DNA from: Sacculina carcini
Taxonomy: Eukaryota; Arthropoda; Thecostraca; Sacculinidae
Direction of reading: 5' to 3'
Assembly: GCA_916048095.2 (NCBI GenBank)
Contig: OU696594.1
Span: 4,331,781-4,395,780 of the forward strand
Length of the DNA stretch: 64,000 nt
Shown: one piece after another, positions 9,471 through 17,879 of the stretch
Position numbering within the stretch: the first letter of the stretch is position 1
How the letters are laid out: each line of letters opens with the position of its first letter
Position numbers and translations under genes: made by a program
Notes under the pieces: model-generated
The model's database searches: none
The model's input: the letters and a program-made list of their open reading frames with translations, nothing else
Told to the model about the DNA's origin: nothing

Positions 9471-10450
9471 ATAGCTTCTGCCAATATATAACTTGTCAGA
9501 GGTTGTACATAGTAGTACAGTGGTGATTGGTAATTTTACATATAGTTGCGGCATATAGTTGAGAGGCGCAAGATGTCCATGTTGAATGTCTTTATTGTCC
9601 AATATGTTAGCTGTCTTGCCAGCATTTATTTATTTTTTTATTTTTTTCCATCCAAAGCAAAAATGTACAACTTGAATAGCACGATAGATGTCAGCACAGT
9701 GGCATAACAACATACATATGTCAATAAGCATACATAGATACATAGAAAGCATGTCATAAGTATACATATGTCGCCCCGACTGTCGGGTACACACAAGTTT
9801 TGCACAAAATACACATTCAACTGACAATGTTAGATATCGTGTGCCGCATGAGCGACGCCAGGACGCGTTTCTGGTGGCCGTGGTTGTGTCGCCTTGTCGA
9901 TTCGTCTCTCCCTGGCATCGCGCAGCGATCGCTGCGGTGTGACCTCTAAGTGTATTCTGGCACATTAACTGTCCTTTTTCGATGTTTGCCTCATCCGAAT
10001 AGTTTTGTGGTATTCCTGCCGCATTAATAACTGACTGCTCCACCATCCAGTAATAGTCCAAATACTCGTCAGCTTGATCCAAAGTGATGTTTTATAATTA
10101 CTCAGACCAGTTATATTTACATTTTCAGAAATAATTATTGGCTAGACTTTTCCACGAGTTATTTGTTCTCCATACATTCAAATGTGTCCAGCGAGTAGAT
10201 AGTCCTATCAAACACATGTGAAAATTTATCTATACATTAACACGCACACACATCTACATTAATGCATGTGCCCGTTTGGCACAAGATAAACTACATTTCA
10301 CACACTAACATTTAAAACAACACGATTCTATATTTCACCACAACTACACATGTTCACAACTACTCGACTACACAACAACTACACACACCACACGTGTCTA
10401 AGTAATTATCACATGACACAAGTTTTTAGTTAGTTTTTTAACAAAATGAA
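9471..10450. other. AT-rich stretch without a supported gene
   Basis: Low-complexity sequence with many CACA and CATA runs. A 150-codon minus-strand frame (9630-10082) has no recognisable motif and ends in a lysine-rich run, so I treat it as chance. Confidence 0.35.
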
Positions 10451-10454
10451 AATA

Positions 10455-11069
10455 CTAAATGAATGGTATAGCATGTTGGTGAAGTGGTCCTAGCGTATAT
10501 GTTGACGCCCGCGTCCCGATCCAGGCTGGCGGTGTTGTTTTGGGGCAATGTCCGGCAACAACGGTATACCGGCAGGGTACACTCCGTCGATGCTCTCCCC
10601 TGTCAACCATCCAGTCGTTGTCATCGGCGTGAACAAGAGCCTGCGGCAATCCGTTGTCGATGTCATAAATCACCATCCGGCCGTCTTCTAGTGGTACGTG
10701 CCCCCATCTATATTGTAGTTGTCTGTCGGGTCGTTCATTAAAGCGTTGTCGACGTTGTGGTTCATGCTGATAGGTGCCCACTTTGTTGTGTCGTGGACCA
10801 GGGGGTCCTTGTGGGCCCCAGCGCTGTATGAGTGAGTTATCAGTCGCAGGCTGGGATATCTCCAGCTGATATTGGAGTAAAACCCCGATCGGCAAGTTGT
10901 ATAGTGGCTCCCAGGTCACGTTGTATGGAGACCAATTTTCCCAGTCCACCAACACCTCTAATATCCCTTGATTGTGACGGCTGGCGAGGAGGCGTCGAAT
11001 TCCAAAGTTGTGTCGCGCCATCCTTGTTATGAGTACCTCCGGCAAGATTGAAGATACTCCGTTGATCAT
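10455..11069 (-). CDS. Small chromodomain protein, copy 1 (best preserved)
   Basis: A 204-residue frame starts MINGVSSILPEVLITRMARH. Residues about 22-58 are a chromodomain: FGIRRLLASRHNQGILEVLV, DWENW and TWEPLYN. Phe and the two Trp are candidates for the aromatic cage that holds a methylated lysine. A conserved tail follows: LPIGVLLQYQLEI, WGPQGPPGPRH, WGHVPLEDGRMVIYD, LVHADDNDW and a C-terminal TYTLG. Against copy 2, 15 of 94 bases differ in the chromodomain stretch yet only 3 of 31 residues change, so the protein has been under selection. About 60 bases upstream a separate frame ends TRAFGLKSQE and stop, also conserved at 26.1 kb, which suggests a two-gene unit. Role is unknown; a chromatin-targeting factor of a mobile element is my inference. 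Confidence 0.7.
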   Translation of the reverse strand: MINGVSSILPEVLITRMARHNFGIRRLLASRHNQGILEVLVDWENWSPYNVTWEPLYNLPIGVLLQYQLEISQPATDNSLIQRWGPQGPPGPRHNKVGTYQHEPQRRQRFNERPDRQLQYRWGHVPLEDGRMVIYDIDNGLPQALVHADDNDWMVDRGEHRRSVPCRYTVVAGHCPKTTPPAWIGTRASTYTLGPLHQHAIPFI

Positions 11070-11333
11070 AGTGTTCTAAAATATTCGGTCCTGTTGATTC
11101 ATCATGCAGTAGTTGAGTTATTCTTGACTCTTCAGGCCGAAAGCACGAGTACTTCTTGCCTGTGGCTTGTTTTGTATTGGTGTGGTAACGGGATTTGACG
11201 CCAGGATAGGTTTTGAAACAGTTGGGATTTGAATAGTCGACGGTAGTGTTGTGATCCCTCTGGGTCTGGCGAACGACACAATGGAGAACGACAACACAAT
11301 ATATCTATTTAGATGAGATCACGGTTCAGAGGC
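10497..11333. repeat. Mosaic block D, copy 1 (837 bp)
   Basis: Nearly identical to 15335-16170 except for one stretch of about 94 bp at 10886-10985, which is 16% different. Junctions are sharp: here it is followed by the PB1-like block, whereas at 16171 it is followed by Env-like sequence. Confidence 0.9.
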
Positions 11334-11335
11334 GC

Positions 11336-12133
11336 TTACGAGGCGCAGAGGCGCTCAGAGCGATGATGCTGACACTGCTTGAGAGTGGGAATCATCGGGT
11401 GGTGTTTTGCCGGTTGGCCGCAGCTTGGAGGTCTCAAAGCCTGCTTGGGAACAGAACTTTTCTTCAATATACATGCTAGTGTATTCATCAATGCCGGGGG
11501 CAGCAACAGTGTCTTCTCCAACGAATAGTTCTGGCCATCCATCTTCATTGTGTTTCGGGCTGATCTTACTGCCTTCATTAGTCCATCAGTTGTCCTTGCA
11601 GAGAACACTGAGGTAGAATCGTCGGAAGATATCACAATATGCCAATCTGTGCTATGCGGAGTCCTGTACTCACCAACTATGCATCCTAGCACTGTGGATG
11701 TAGCATTGGCCATTCCCATAAGCATCCCAAATGGGGCTTGGATATATCCCTCGTCATCAAGATCTGGCCTTACTTTCTTAAACCACTCCAGTGTATTTCT
11801 GTTCAATTCAGTCTCTGATACACCAGGGGGTCCTTGTGGTCCCCAGTGCTGTATAATCGGTCTGGCAGTTGCAGGCTGAGAGATCTCTAGTTGATATTGG
11901 AGAAGAACCCCGATCGGTAGGTTGTAGAGTGTCTCCGTCGTTTGCTGCTGCATTGCTGCATTGTCGTGGTAGTCGCCAGCACTGCCGGCGCTGCCTGCAG
12001 AAACGCCCGACAAATGGCGCCAGATACGCCCCTCCAACGTCCAAACAGCAGACCTGTATGTTTTGACAAATTCATGGGTCATTTTAGACCCTGCAGGCCG
12101 CCGAAAAATAGGCACATCCTCGATTCTCGACAA
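11336..12133 (-). pseudogene. Orthomyxovirus-like PB1 polymerase fragment fused to chromodomain-protein sequence, copy 1
   Basis: This 265-codon frame is a chimera. Its first 33 codons come from block K (MSRIEDVPIFRRPAGSKMTH). Next is block I sequence, then the chromodomain-protein tail (LYNLPIGVLLQYQLEI, WGPQGPPG). The rest matches the core of an orthomyxovirus-type RNA polymerase subunit: GMLMGMANATSTVLG fits polymerase motif B, SSDDSTSVF fits motif C with its Asp pair, and NYSLEKT fits motif D. After motif D the viral reading shifts frame (EYTSMYIEEKF is in another frame), so the fragment is dead. Differences from copy 2 are mostly amino-acid changing (V/A, T/I, S/G, H/Q around the SSDD motif), as expected without selection. 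It is an endogenous viral element, and the fusion is open across its joins. Confidence 0.75.
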
Positions 12134-12160
12134 GTGCTCTGGTTACCGAATCGATTTCGT
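12022..12160 (-). repeat. Mosaic block K, copy 1
   Basis: Nearly identical to 20110-20247. On the minus strand it reads SRIEDVPIFRRPAGSKMTHE. Here it is fused to the block I/chromodomain tail; at 20 kb the frame continues into unrelated sequence. Confidence 0.8.
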
Positions 12161-12164
12161 GTTC

Positions 12165-12350
12165 AATATGCCGCCGAGGTCGGATACGTCGGCGTGCCGA
12201 GTCCAGCAGCCACAGAACACGAAGAGGATGCCGCCGAGGTCGGATACGTCGGCGTGCCGGACCCTCGATCCTCGATCCTATTCTTTTATACGGACCCTCG
12301 ATCCTTTGCACGTACGCACGCAGTGCACTGCGTGTCAATATGTCAGCCAC
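12165..12350. repeat. 60-bp minisatellite (block B, two units) plus block C
   Basis: Two units of GCCGCCGAGGTCGGATACGT... (60 bp) are followed by block C, which contains CCCTCGATCCTCGATCCTAT and CACGTACGCACGCAGTGCAC. The same B-then-C order occurs at 20385-20562 and 25803-26040. Confidence 0.85.
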
Positions 12351-12361
12351 CTGGCTGGCTT

Positions 12362-12440
12362 GACTTCCATTCTGTTTGGTCGGAAGTTTGGACATAGCCC
12401 CACCATTTTCCGCCAGACGGCCTCGTACATGCCCTGTGTA
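12362..12440 (-). repeat. Small MULE transposase fragment (block L)
   Basis: The + strand TGGTCGGAAGTTTGGACATA and CGCCAGACGGCCTCGTACAT recur at 23768-23825 inside the MULE transposase fragment. Only about 65 bp is shared. Confidence 0.7.
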
Positions 12441-12444
12441 TTTC

Positions 12445-12740
12445 AAAAGTTGTATTTCAAAAATGCCACGTATTTCAAAAGTTGCAAACAATTTATTCAG
12501 AACATCGTACCTCATTGCGCGGTTGGTCACAGTGTCCAGTAAAACAAGCATCAGCCCATCTCTGAAAAATATTTTCACATTAGATTTCCTCAGCTTCCAA
12601 AACGGGTCGTAGTGCTGAGAGTAGTTCAAAGAAAGCTCCAGATATTTTTTGAACCGTTTCAAGCTCTTACGAACTGTATCAGATTTAGCCATGCCGATGA
12701 TCACCCAGATACGTTGACTCATTGACACACTATTACTCAT
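12445..12740 (-). pseudogene. Unrecognised protein fragment, family M copy 1
   Basis: The frame starts MSNSVSMSQRIWVIIGMAKS and runs to about NKLFATFE before entering shuffled sequence. A segment containing YFELS-type hydrophobics, then YDPFWKL, NVKIFF and VLLDTVTNRAMR, is clearly related to the frame at 22570-22960, where it reads YFDPYWN, RVKILK and IVLDTVMSRAMR. I do not recognise the family. The start codon overlaps the stop of the 49-residue frame upstream (ATGA), a compact arrangement common in viruses and mobile elements. Confidence 0.4.
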
Positions 12741-12886
12741 GACACACTATTGTTCACTACTGGAAGTTTGGATTGTTCCAAAAACTCGGCCTCGTAACAT
12801 TCAAGTGGCATTATACGAGGACATTTGGTCGAATTATCAAACAAAATAGAATCCACAATATTGTCAAGTGTATCGGAGCACTCCAT
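12736..12886 (-). pseudogene. Short acidic frame overlapping family M start
   Basis: A 49-residue frame starts MECSDTLDNIVDSILFDNST. Its TGA stop overlaps the ATG of the next frame (ATGA). Acidic, with no motif recognised. It is too short for confidence, but its position supports a two-gene unit on the minus strand. Confidence 0.3.
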
Positions 12887-12889
12887 GTT

Positions 12890-13115
12890 GCTAGAACGCT
12901 ATCGCTAAACTAACCTGCTACAGTGCCATGTCATGCTTTCGCTGGACTATTGATCGCCACACCGATGCGTACGTGACGCCCTATATTCACCCCCAGGAGG
13001 GAAGGAGCGACGTTGTGAAAAATCAATACACACACTGAGCCGTTTATGCGTGAAAAAATGTATCATCACAAATATAATTATAGCAAAAAAAGTGTAAGTG
13101 TTGTCGAGCAACGTA
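12890..13115. other. No gene seen
   Basis: Unassigned sequence between the family M frames and the next block F copy. Confidence 0.3.
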
Positions 13116-13117
13116 CA

Positions 13118-13290
13118 TGCTGTGAAGGAGCATATCCCCCCAAAGTTTGAACGTAGTAATCAGTTACTTGCTGGTAGGTCGGATACTTCGGCGTGCCGAG
13201 TCCAGCAGCAACAGAGCACGATTAGGATGCCGCCGATGTCGGATAGGGCGGCGTGCCGAGTCCAGCAGCCACAGAGCACGAAGATGTAAC
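13118..13290. repeat. Block F fragment and two minisatellite units (block B)
   Basis: GTGAAGGAGCATATCCCCCC and a CAGTTACTTGCTGGTAG phrase (as at 9455) are followed directly by two block B units. The junction is inside GCTGGTAG/GTCGG. Confidence 0.7.
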
Positions 13291-13294
13291 CTCT

Positions 13295-13730
13295 TAGCGT
13301 TTGGCACTCTTTTTGCCATTTGCTGAGTATCATCCCATCCTTATTCACAACTTCCATGATGGTCAACACGTACATTCGTAGTGATGTCGGTTCTAAAGTA
13401 CTCCGTCGTCCTGAGTTGGCGATGTTCATAGCCTGGGAGTATCTTTCTTTATCGGTCATGTTCTTTGGACCGATTACCCTGGACACCAATACTTGAATCA
13501 AGCAGTGGAAATCCAGTAGCATGTCGAACTCAGAGGAGACAGGGATCATGCTAGCAAAGGCTGTGGCTATCATCCCCTTAGGAATGACAGCCCCAGTTTC
13601 CATCGTGACCAAGACGGGATCCAAGATTGGGTTGGACCCCTCCGAGTGGGTGTATGGCACCGTTATGTGAGCCATAGTATTCATCACCCTCGGAATCGTG
13701 ATGTCAGTGTTGGTATTCCCACTTGGTATT
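13295..13730 (-). pseudogene. Unrecognised viral-like protein fragment, possibly nucleoprotein
   Basis: An open minus-strand stretch of about 145 codons (part of the 13160-13897 frame) includes NTDITIPRVMNTMAHITVPY, GAVIPKGMIATAFASMIPVS and SLRMYVLTIMEVVNKDGMIL. It looks like a folded, mostly helical soluble protein with no membrane segment, and it is flanked by mosaic blocks on both sides. Its position beside the PB1-like fragment makes a nucleoprotein of an RNA virus one possibility. I cannot assign a family from reading alone. Confidence 0.3.
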
Positions 13731-13848
13731 TGAAATGTAGTTGAATGTTGGCATGATGTGAAGCCTAGTTCTCCAGTGGATATACATAGCAGTAGAACTA
13801 CTGCTCCTAGCTTGCTTGTGAAGGAGCATATCCCGCCAGAGAAGGACA
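13725..13848. repeat. Mosaic block F, copy at 13.7 kb
   Basis: Repeats the 9320-9440 block with small differences (GCATGATG versus GCATAATG; GCTCCTAG versus GCTCGTAG). Confidence 0.75.
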
Positions 13849-13849
13849 T

Positions 13850-14731
13850 TGTTGCTGAGGGTCCTCTTAGTTGGATCATGCAATACCCTGTGTGCACGCC
13901 TCACATTCTCCAACCCCGCCCTGATAAACATCTCAGCCCCGAAGCAGTTGACTGTCAGTTCTCTCTGGGGGTTTGATGCTGACACTGCTTGAGAGTGGGA
14001 ATCATCGGGTGGTGTTTTGCCGGTTGGCCGCAGCTTGGAGGTCTCAAAGCCTGCTTGGGAACAGAACTTTTCTTCAATATACATGCTAGTGTATTCATCA
14101 ATGCCGGGGGCAGCAACAGTGTCTTCTCCAACGAATAGTTCTGGCCATCCATCTTCATTGTGTTTCGGGCTGATCTTACTGCCTTCATTAGTCCATCAGT
14201 TGTCCTTGCAGAGAACACTGAGGTAGAATCGTCGGAAGATATCACAATCTGCCAATCTGTGCCATGCGGAATCCTGTACTCACCAGCTATGCATCCTAGC
14301 ACTGTGGATGTAGCATTGGCCATTCCCATAAGCATCCCAAATGGGGCTTGGATATATCCCTCGTCATCAAGATCTGGCCTTACTTTCTTAAACCACTCCA
14401 GTGTATTTCTGTTCAATTTAGTCTCTAATACACCAGGGGGTCCTTGTGGCCCCCAGTGCTGTATAATCGGTCTGGCAGTTGCAGGCTGAGAGATCTCTAG
14501 TTGATATTGGAGGAGAACCCCGATCGGTAGGTTGTAGAGTGTCTCCGTCGTTTGCTGCTGCATTGCTGCATTGTCGTGGTAGTCGCCAGCACTGCCGGCG
14601 CTGCCTGCAGAAACGCCCGACAAATGGCGCCAGATACTGGACAGGAGAGAACCGCCCGACAGATGGCGCCAGCGTCGCGCGTCTCGCTGCTGCTCGTCAC
14701 AACAGTGTATGTTGGCCGTGTTGGCAGGCAA
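13850..14731 (-). pseudogene. Orthomyxovirus-like PB1 polymerase fragment, copy 2 (longer)
   Basis: This copy repeats the polymerase core of copy 1 (motif B GMLMGMANATSTVLG, motif C SSDD, motif D SLEKT) and the same in-frame fusion to the chromodomain-protein tail. It then extends about 130 bp further in the shifted frame, through EYTSMYIEEKFCSQAGFE and ELTVNCFGAEMFIRAGLENV, before hitting block F at about 13848. The break between motif D and EYTS is a frameshift shared by both copies, so it predates the duplication. In orthomyxoviruses this subunit is the RNA-dependent RNA polymerase; here it is a non-functional fossil. The 5' end enters GC-rich sequence with two GGCGCCA repeats. Confidence 0.78.
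14637..14710. repeat. Twin GGCGCCA phrase, copy 1
   Basis: CGACAAATGGCGCCAGATAC and CGACAGATGGCGCCAGCGTC lie about 40 bp apart. The pair recurs at 17547-17610. On the minus strand the phrase reads CTGGCGCCATTTGTCG and may be part of an LTR leader. Confidence 0.5.
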
Positions 14732-14773
14732 GGTTGATGTTGATATTGTGGCTGTTGGCTGTTGTTGTTCGAG

Positions 14774-15058
14774 TCAGTGGGATGTTGTCGGAAGCAAGTC
14801 GTGATAGGTTGGCGGCGACCGTTGTGGTGTGCGCAGCAGTGTCGTTACTGGCTGGCCATCAGGCAAGCCGTCGGCCAACGGCGCGAGGCTTGCCAACTGT
14901 TCCCAGACCGCCCCAAGGGCGGCTTTGGGGCTGGCGAGGTCGGGCGCTGGGCTTAAGGCCCTTGCCGCGACCTCGTGGTAGCCGTCGTCCTGAGGAGCGA
15001 GGCTGTCGTCGAGCGGGGTACCGTCGCGATGGCGACTGGAGGTGTTCGGCGGGTACAT
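14774..15058 (-). pseudogene. Gag-like fragment, unassigned
   Basis: A 94-codon frame starts MYPPNTSSRHRDGTPLDDSL and is rich in Ala, Leu and Pro, like the flexible parts of Gag. On the minus strand its downstream end joins sequence (about 14745-14820) that is also present at 17690-17765, where another frame reads VAANLSRLASDN. No capsid or zinc-knuckle motif is visible, so the Gag label is an inference. Confidence 0.25.
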
Positions 15059-15289
15059 CTAGGTCCGTCTATCTGATAGTTTTGCAGCAGAGTGTATTAT
15101 ATGTTGATATCATGATATCGTATGTTGCCGAGAGGAGCGCCTCAGAGGTCATTGAATGCAATGCTCACATTGTCCATTGCTAGCTTGAAAACTCCTGAAA
15201 CTTTCCAGAAATACACAAGACCGTGCGCCCGACTTGCGGAGTATCCTTGCAGATCGACACATGTTTTCCTTCATGTTACCAATATGCGT
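15059..15289. other. No gene seen
   Basis: Unassigned sequence between the gag-like fragment and block D copy 2. Confidence 0.3.
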
Positions 15290-15907
15290 TTAGAACTGCA
15301 TATCCGCGGTATTCACCGATATAACACCGCCCCTATATGTTGACGCCCGCGTACCGATCCAGGCTGGCGGTGTTGTTTTGGGGCAATGTCCGGCAACAAC
15401 GGTATACCGGCAGGGTACACTCCGTCGATGCTCTCCCCTGTCAACCATCCAGTCGTTGTCATCGGCGTGAACAAGAGCCTGCGGCAATCCGTTGTCGATG
15501 TCATAAATCACCATCCGGCCGTCTTCTAGTGGTACGTGCCCCCATCTATATTGTAGTTGTCTGTCGGGTCGTTCATTAAAGCGTTGTCGACGTTGTGGCT
15601 CATGCTGATAGGTGCCCACTTCGTTGTGTCGTAGACCAGGGGGTCCTTGTGGGCCCCAGCGCTGTATGAGTGAGTTATCAGTCGCAGGCTGGGATATCTC
15701 CAGCTGATATTGGAGTAAAACCCCGATCGGTAGGTTGTAGAGTGGCTCCCATGTGACGTTGTATGGTGACCAGTTTTCCCACTCCACCAACAGCTCCAGT
15801 ATTCCCTGGTTGTGATGGCTGGCGAGGAGGCGTCGAATTCCAAAGTTGTGTCGCGGCATCCTTGTTATGAGTACCTCCGGCAAGATTGAAGATACTCCGT
15901 TGATCAT
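15290..15907 (-). CDS. Small chromodomain protein, copy 2
   Basis: A 205-residue frame starts MINGVSSILPEVLITRMPRH. The chromodomain (about 22-58) reads FGIRRLLASHHNQGILELLV, EWENW, TWEPLYN. The tail motifs WGPQGPPG, WGHVPLEDGRMVIYD and HADDNDW are as in copy 1. The last residues differ (RGGVISVNTADMQF instead of TYTLGPLHQHAIPFI) because block D ends there, so the C-terminus is replaced by unrelated sequence. The central 94 bases are identical to the copy at 22.05 kb rather than to copy 1, while both flanks match copy 1, the pattern of a gene-conversion or template-switch tract. Confidence 0.65.
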   Translation of the reverse strand: MINGVSSILPEVLITRMPRHNFGIRRLLASHHNQGILELLVEWENWSPYNVTWEPLYNLPIGVLLQYQLEISQPATDNSLIQRWGPQGPPGLRHNEVGTYQHEPQRRQRFNERPDRQLQYRWGHVPLEDGRMVIYDIDNGLPQALVHADDNDWMVDRGEHRRSVPCRYTVVAGHCPKTTPPAWIGTRASTYRGGVISVNTADMQF

Positions 15908-16170
15908 AGTGTTCTAAAATATTCGGTCCTGTTGATTCATCATGCAGTAGTTGAGTTATTCTTGACTCTTCAGGCCGAAAGCACGAGTACTTCTTCCCTG
16001 TGGCTCGTTTTGTATTGGTGTGGTAACGGGATTTGACGCCAGGATAGGTTTTGAAACAGTTGGGATTGGAATAGTCGACGGTAGTGTTGTGATCCCTCTG
16101 GGTCTGGCGAACGACACAATGGAGAACGACAACACAATATATCTATTTAGATGAGATCACGGTTCAGAGG
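15335..16170. repeat. Mosaic block D, copy 2
   Basis: Second copy of the 837-bp block at 10497-11333; see that entry. Confidence 0.9.
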
Positions 16171-16177
16171 CGGTTAC

Positions 16178-17095
16178 TTACAGTGACGAAACAAAACACA
16201 AGTAATTGTGAACAACAGAGCGAGCCAGCAACATGGTCAGTTCTGTGGACTGGTTATGTAAGAGTGTGTGTGACGTTGTTATATACGTCGCTGGCGTGTG
16301 CGATTGGGAATGTTTGTGTATGTGCGTATGTCGTGGCCTGGTGTTCTGGGTCACATATGGTCTGGGCGCACGGGTGTGGACCAGATGTTGCCCTCGATGG
16401 CTGCTGCATCCCTGGGTGAGGATGTGGTCAGGCGGATGCGAACCAGATGTTGGCCCTGACACTGAAGAGGGTTGGTGGGCGCTGACTGGTGTTTGTACGT
16501 GGTGTATGTCTGTGTGCAGGGGACATACACCTCCGGGACGCGTATCGCTGAAGCGCTGGTAGGGTTTGTGCTTGTGGTGTATGGGCAAATGTTGTTGCTC
16601 TACATTTGCACGGGCGCCACAGTAGTTTATGAGATAACTATGTTTATGTTTATAACACTTGAAAATGACAACAATCATAAATAATATGCCTACCATTGTG
16701 GAAAGGATGGGAAATCCGGTGTGCGTGTATAATATATCAGATTTATAATCCTGTAAATGTTGGAATTTTTGTTTCATCTCTTTTATTGTTATGCCTTCAT
16801 CAGGAATATTGTCCAGCAATTTCAAATGGTCCCGTAATTGTTCTTTATTAGTATATATATGTAGGTAAATCAAATTAGGGTGTTCTATATTATTTATTTA
16901 TGTTGTGTAGCGTTCTGTACTTGAATGGTTGTTGAACGGGCATAATATCTAGGCAACTTTACATCAAGAGTGCTAGCTGAACATCCTTCTTCCATTTTAA
17001 CATGTGCAATTACTTTGTTGATTAATCGTCTTGTAAATGAGCTATTACCACATTTCATTTTCAAAGTTATGTTTGACGTTAAGTTATGTTGTTTG
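16178..17095 (-). pseudogene. Envelope-like glycoprotein C-terminal fragment
   Basis: The minus-strand reading contains NLTSNITLKMKCGNSSF with two N-glycosylation signals, then VKMEEGCSASTLDVKLPRYY. An in-frame stop follows, then a helical stretch (EQLRDHLKLLDNIPDEGITI and EMKQKFQHLQDY), one membrane helix (FPILSTMVGILFMIVVIFKC) and a basic tail (YKHKHSY). Ectodomain, helix, membrane anchor and short tail is the layout of a retroelement or viral fusion glycoprotein. A second, diverged copy of about 100 bp at 37966-38070 lacks the stop and keeps the frame (QVQNATQHITNNIENPNLIY), which supports this as real coding sequence. Past the tail the frame runs into His/Thr-rich sequence that is probably not part of the protein. 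Family assignment (errantivirus-like or other) is uncertain. Confidence 0.45.
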
Positions 17096-17840
17096 TGGAC
17101 AATGTCCGGCAACAACGGTATACCGGCAGGGTATACTCTGTCCACCCGTCGTCCATGCTATCTCCGGTCGATCATTCAGTCGTTGTCATCGGCGTGAACA
17201 AGAGCCCGCGGCAATCCGTCGTTGATGTCGTAAATCACCATCCGGCCGTCTTCTAGTGATACGCGCCCCCATCTGTATCGTAGCTGTCCCTCGGGGCGCT
17301 CATTAAAGTGCTTTCGATGTCGTGGCTCGTGTTGATTTGTGTCCACTTTATTGTGTCGTGGACCAGGGGCTCCTTGTGGCCCCCAGTGCTGTATAATCGG
17401 GTTGGCAGTTTCAGGCTGAGAGCTCTCTAGTTGATATTGGAGGAGAACCCCGATCGGTAGGTTGTAGAGTGTCTCCGTCGTTTGCTGCTGCATTGCTGCA
17501 TTGTCGTGGTAGTCGCCAGCACTGCCGGCGCTGCCTGCAGAAATGCCCGACAAATGGCGCCAGATACTGGACAGGAGAGAACGGCCCGACAGATGGCGCC
17601 AGCTTCGCGCCTCTCGCTGCTGCTCGTCACAACAGTGTCGGTTGGCTGTGTTGGCAGGCAAGGTCGTTGTTGATATTGATATTGATGTTGTGGCTGTTGT
17701 TGTTCGAACCAGTGGGACGTTGTCGGAAGCAAGTCGTGATAGGTTGGCGGCGACCGACGTGTGTGTTGGTTCTTCAAGAATTGATTTGCATGTTTGGTGA
17801 ATCAGATTCTCAGTTTCTACATAAATTTGGGCAGGCATGA
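17095..17840 (-). pseudogene. Chromodomain-protein tail copy fused to gag-like N-terminus
   Basis: The 220-codon frame (17176-17838) starts MPAQIYVETENLIHQTCKSI and passes through VAANLSRLASDNVPLVRTTT and HCCDEQQREARSWRHLSG. It then joins block I and the chromodomain-protein tail (LYNLPIGVLLQYQLE, WGPQGAPGPRH, WGRVSLEDGRMVIYD). The chromodomain itself is missing. The join ETLYNLPIG is the same one seen in both PB1 chimeras, so this is an older junction that was copied several times. Whether the chimera was ever expressed is unknown. Confidence 0.45.
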
Positions 17841-17879
17841 TTATTTGCGCTACTGTTTGGCAATAATCACAGAAATATG

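Noticed and set aside
9630-10082. 150-codon minus-strand frame as a gene
   Set aside because: No motif, no related copy, low-complexity composition and a lysine-run end; probably chance.
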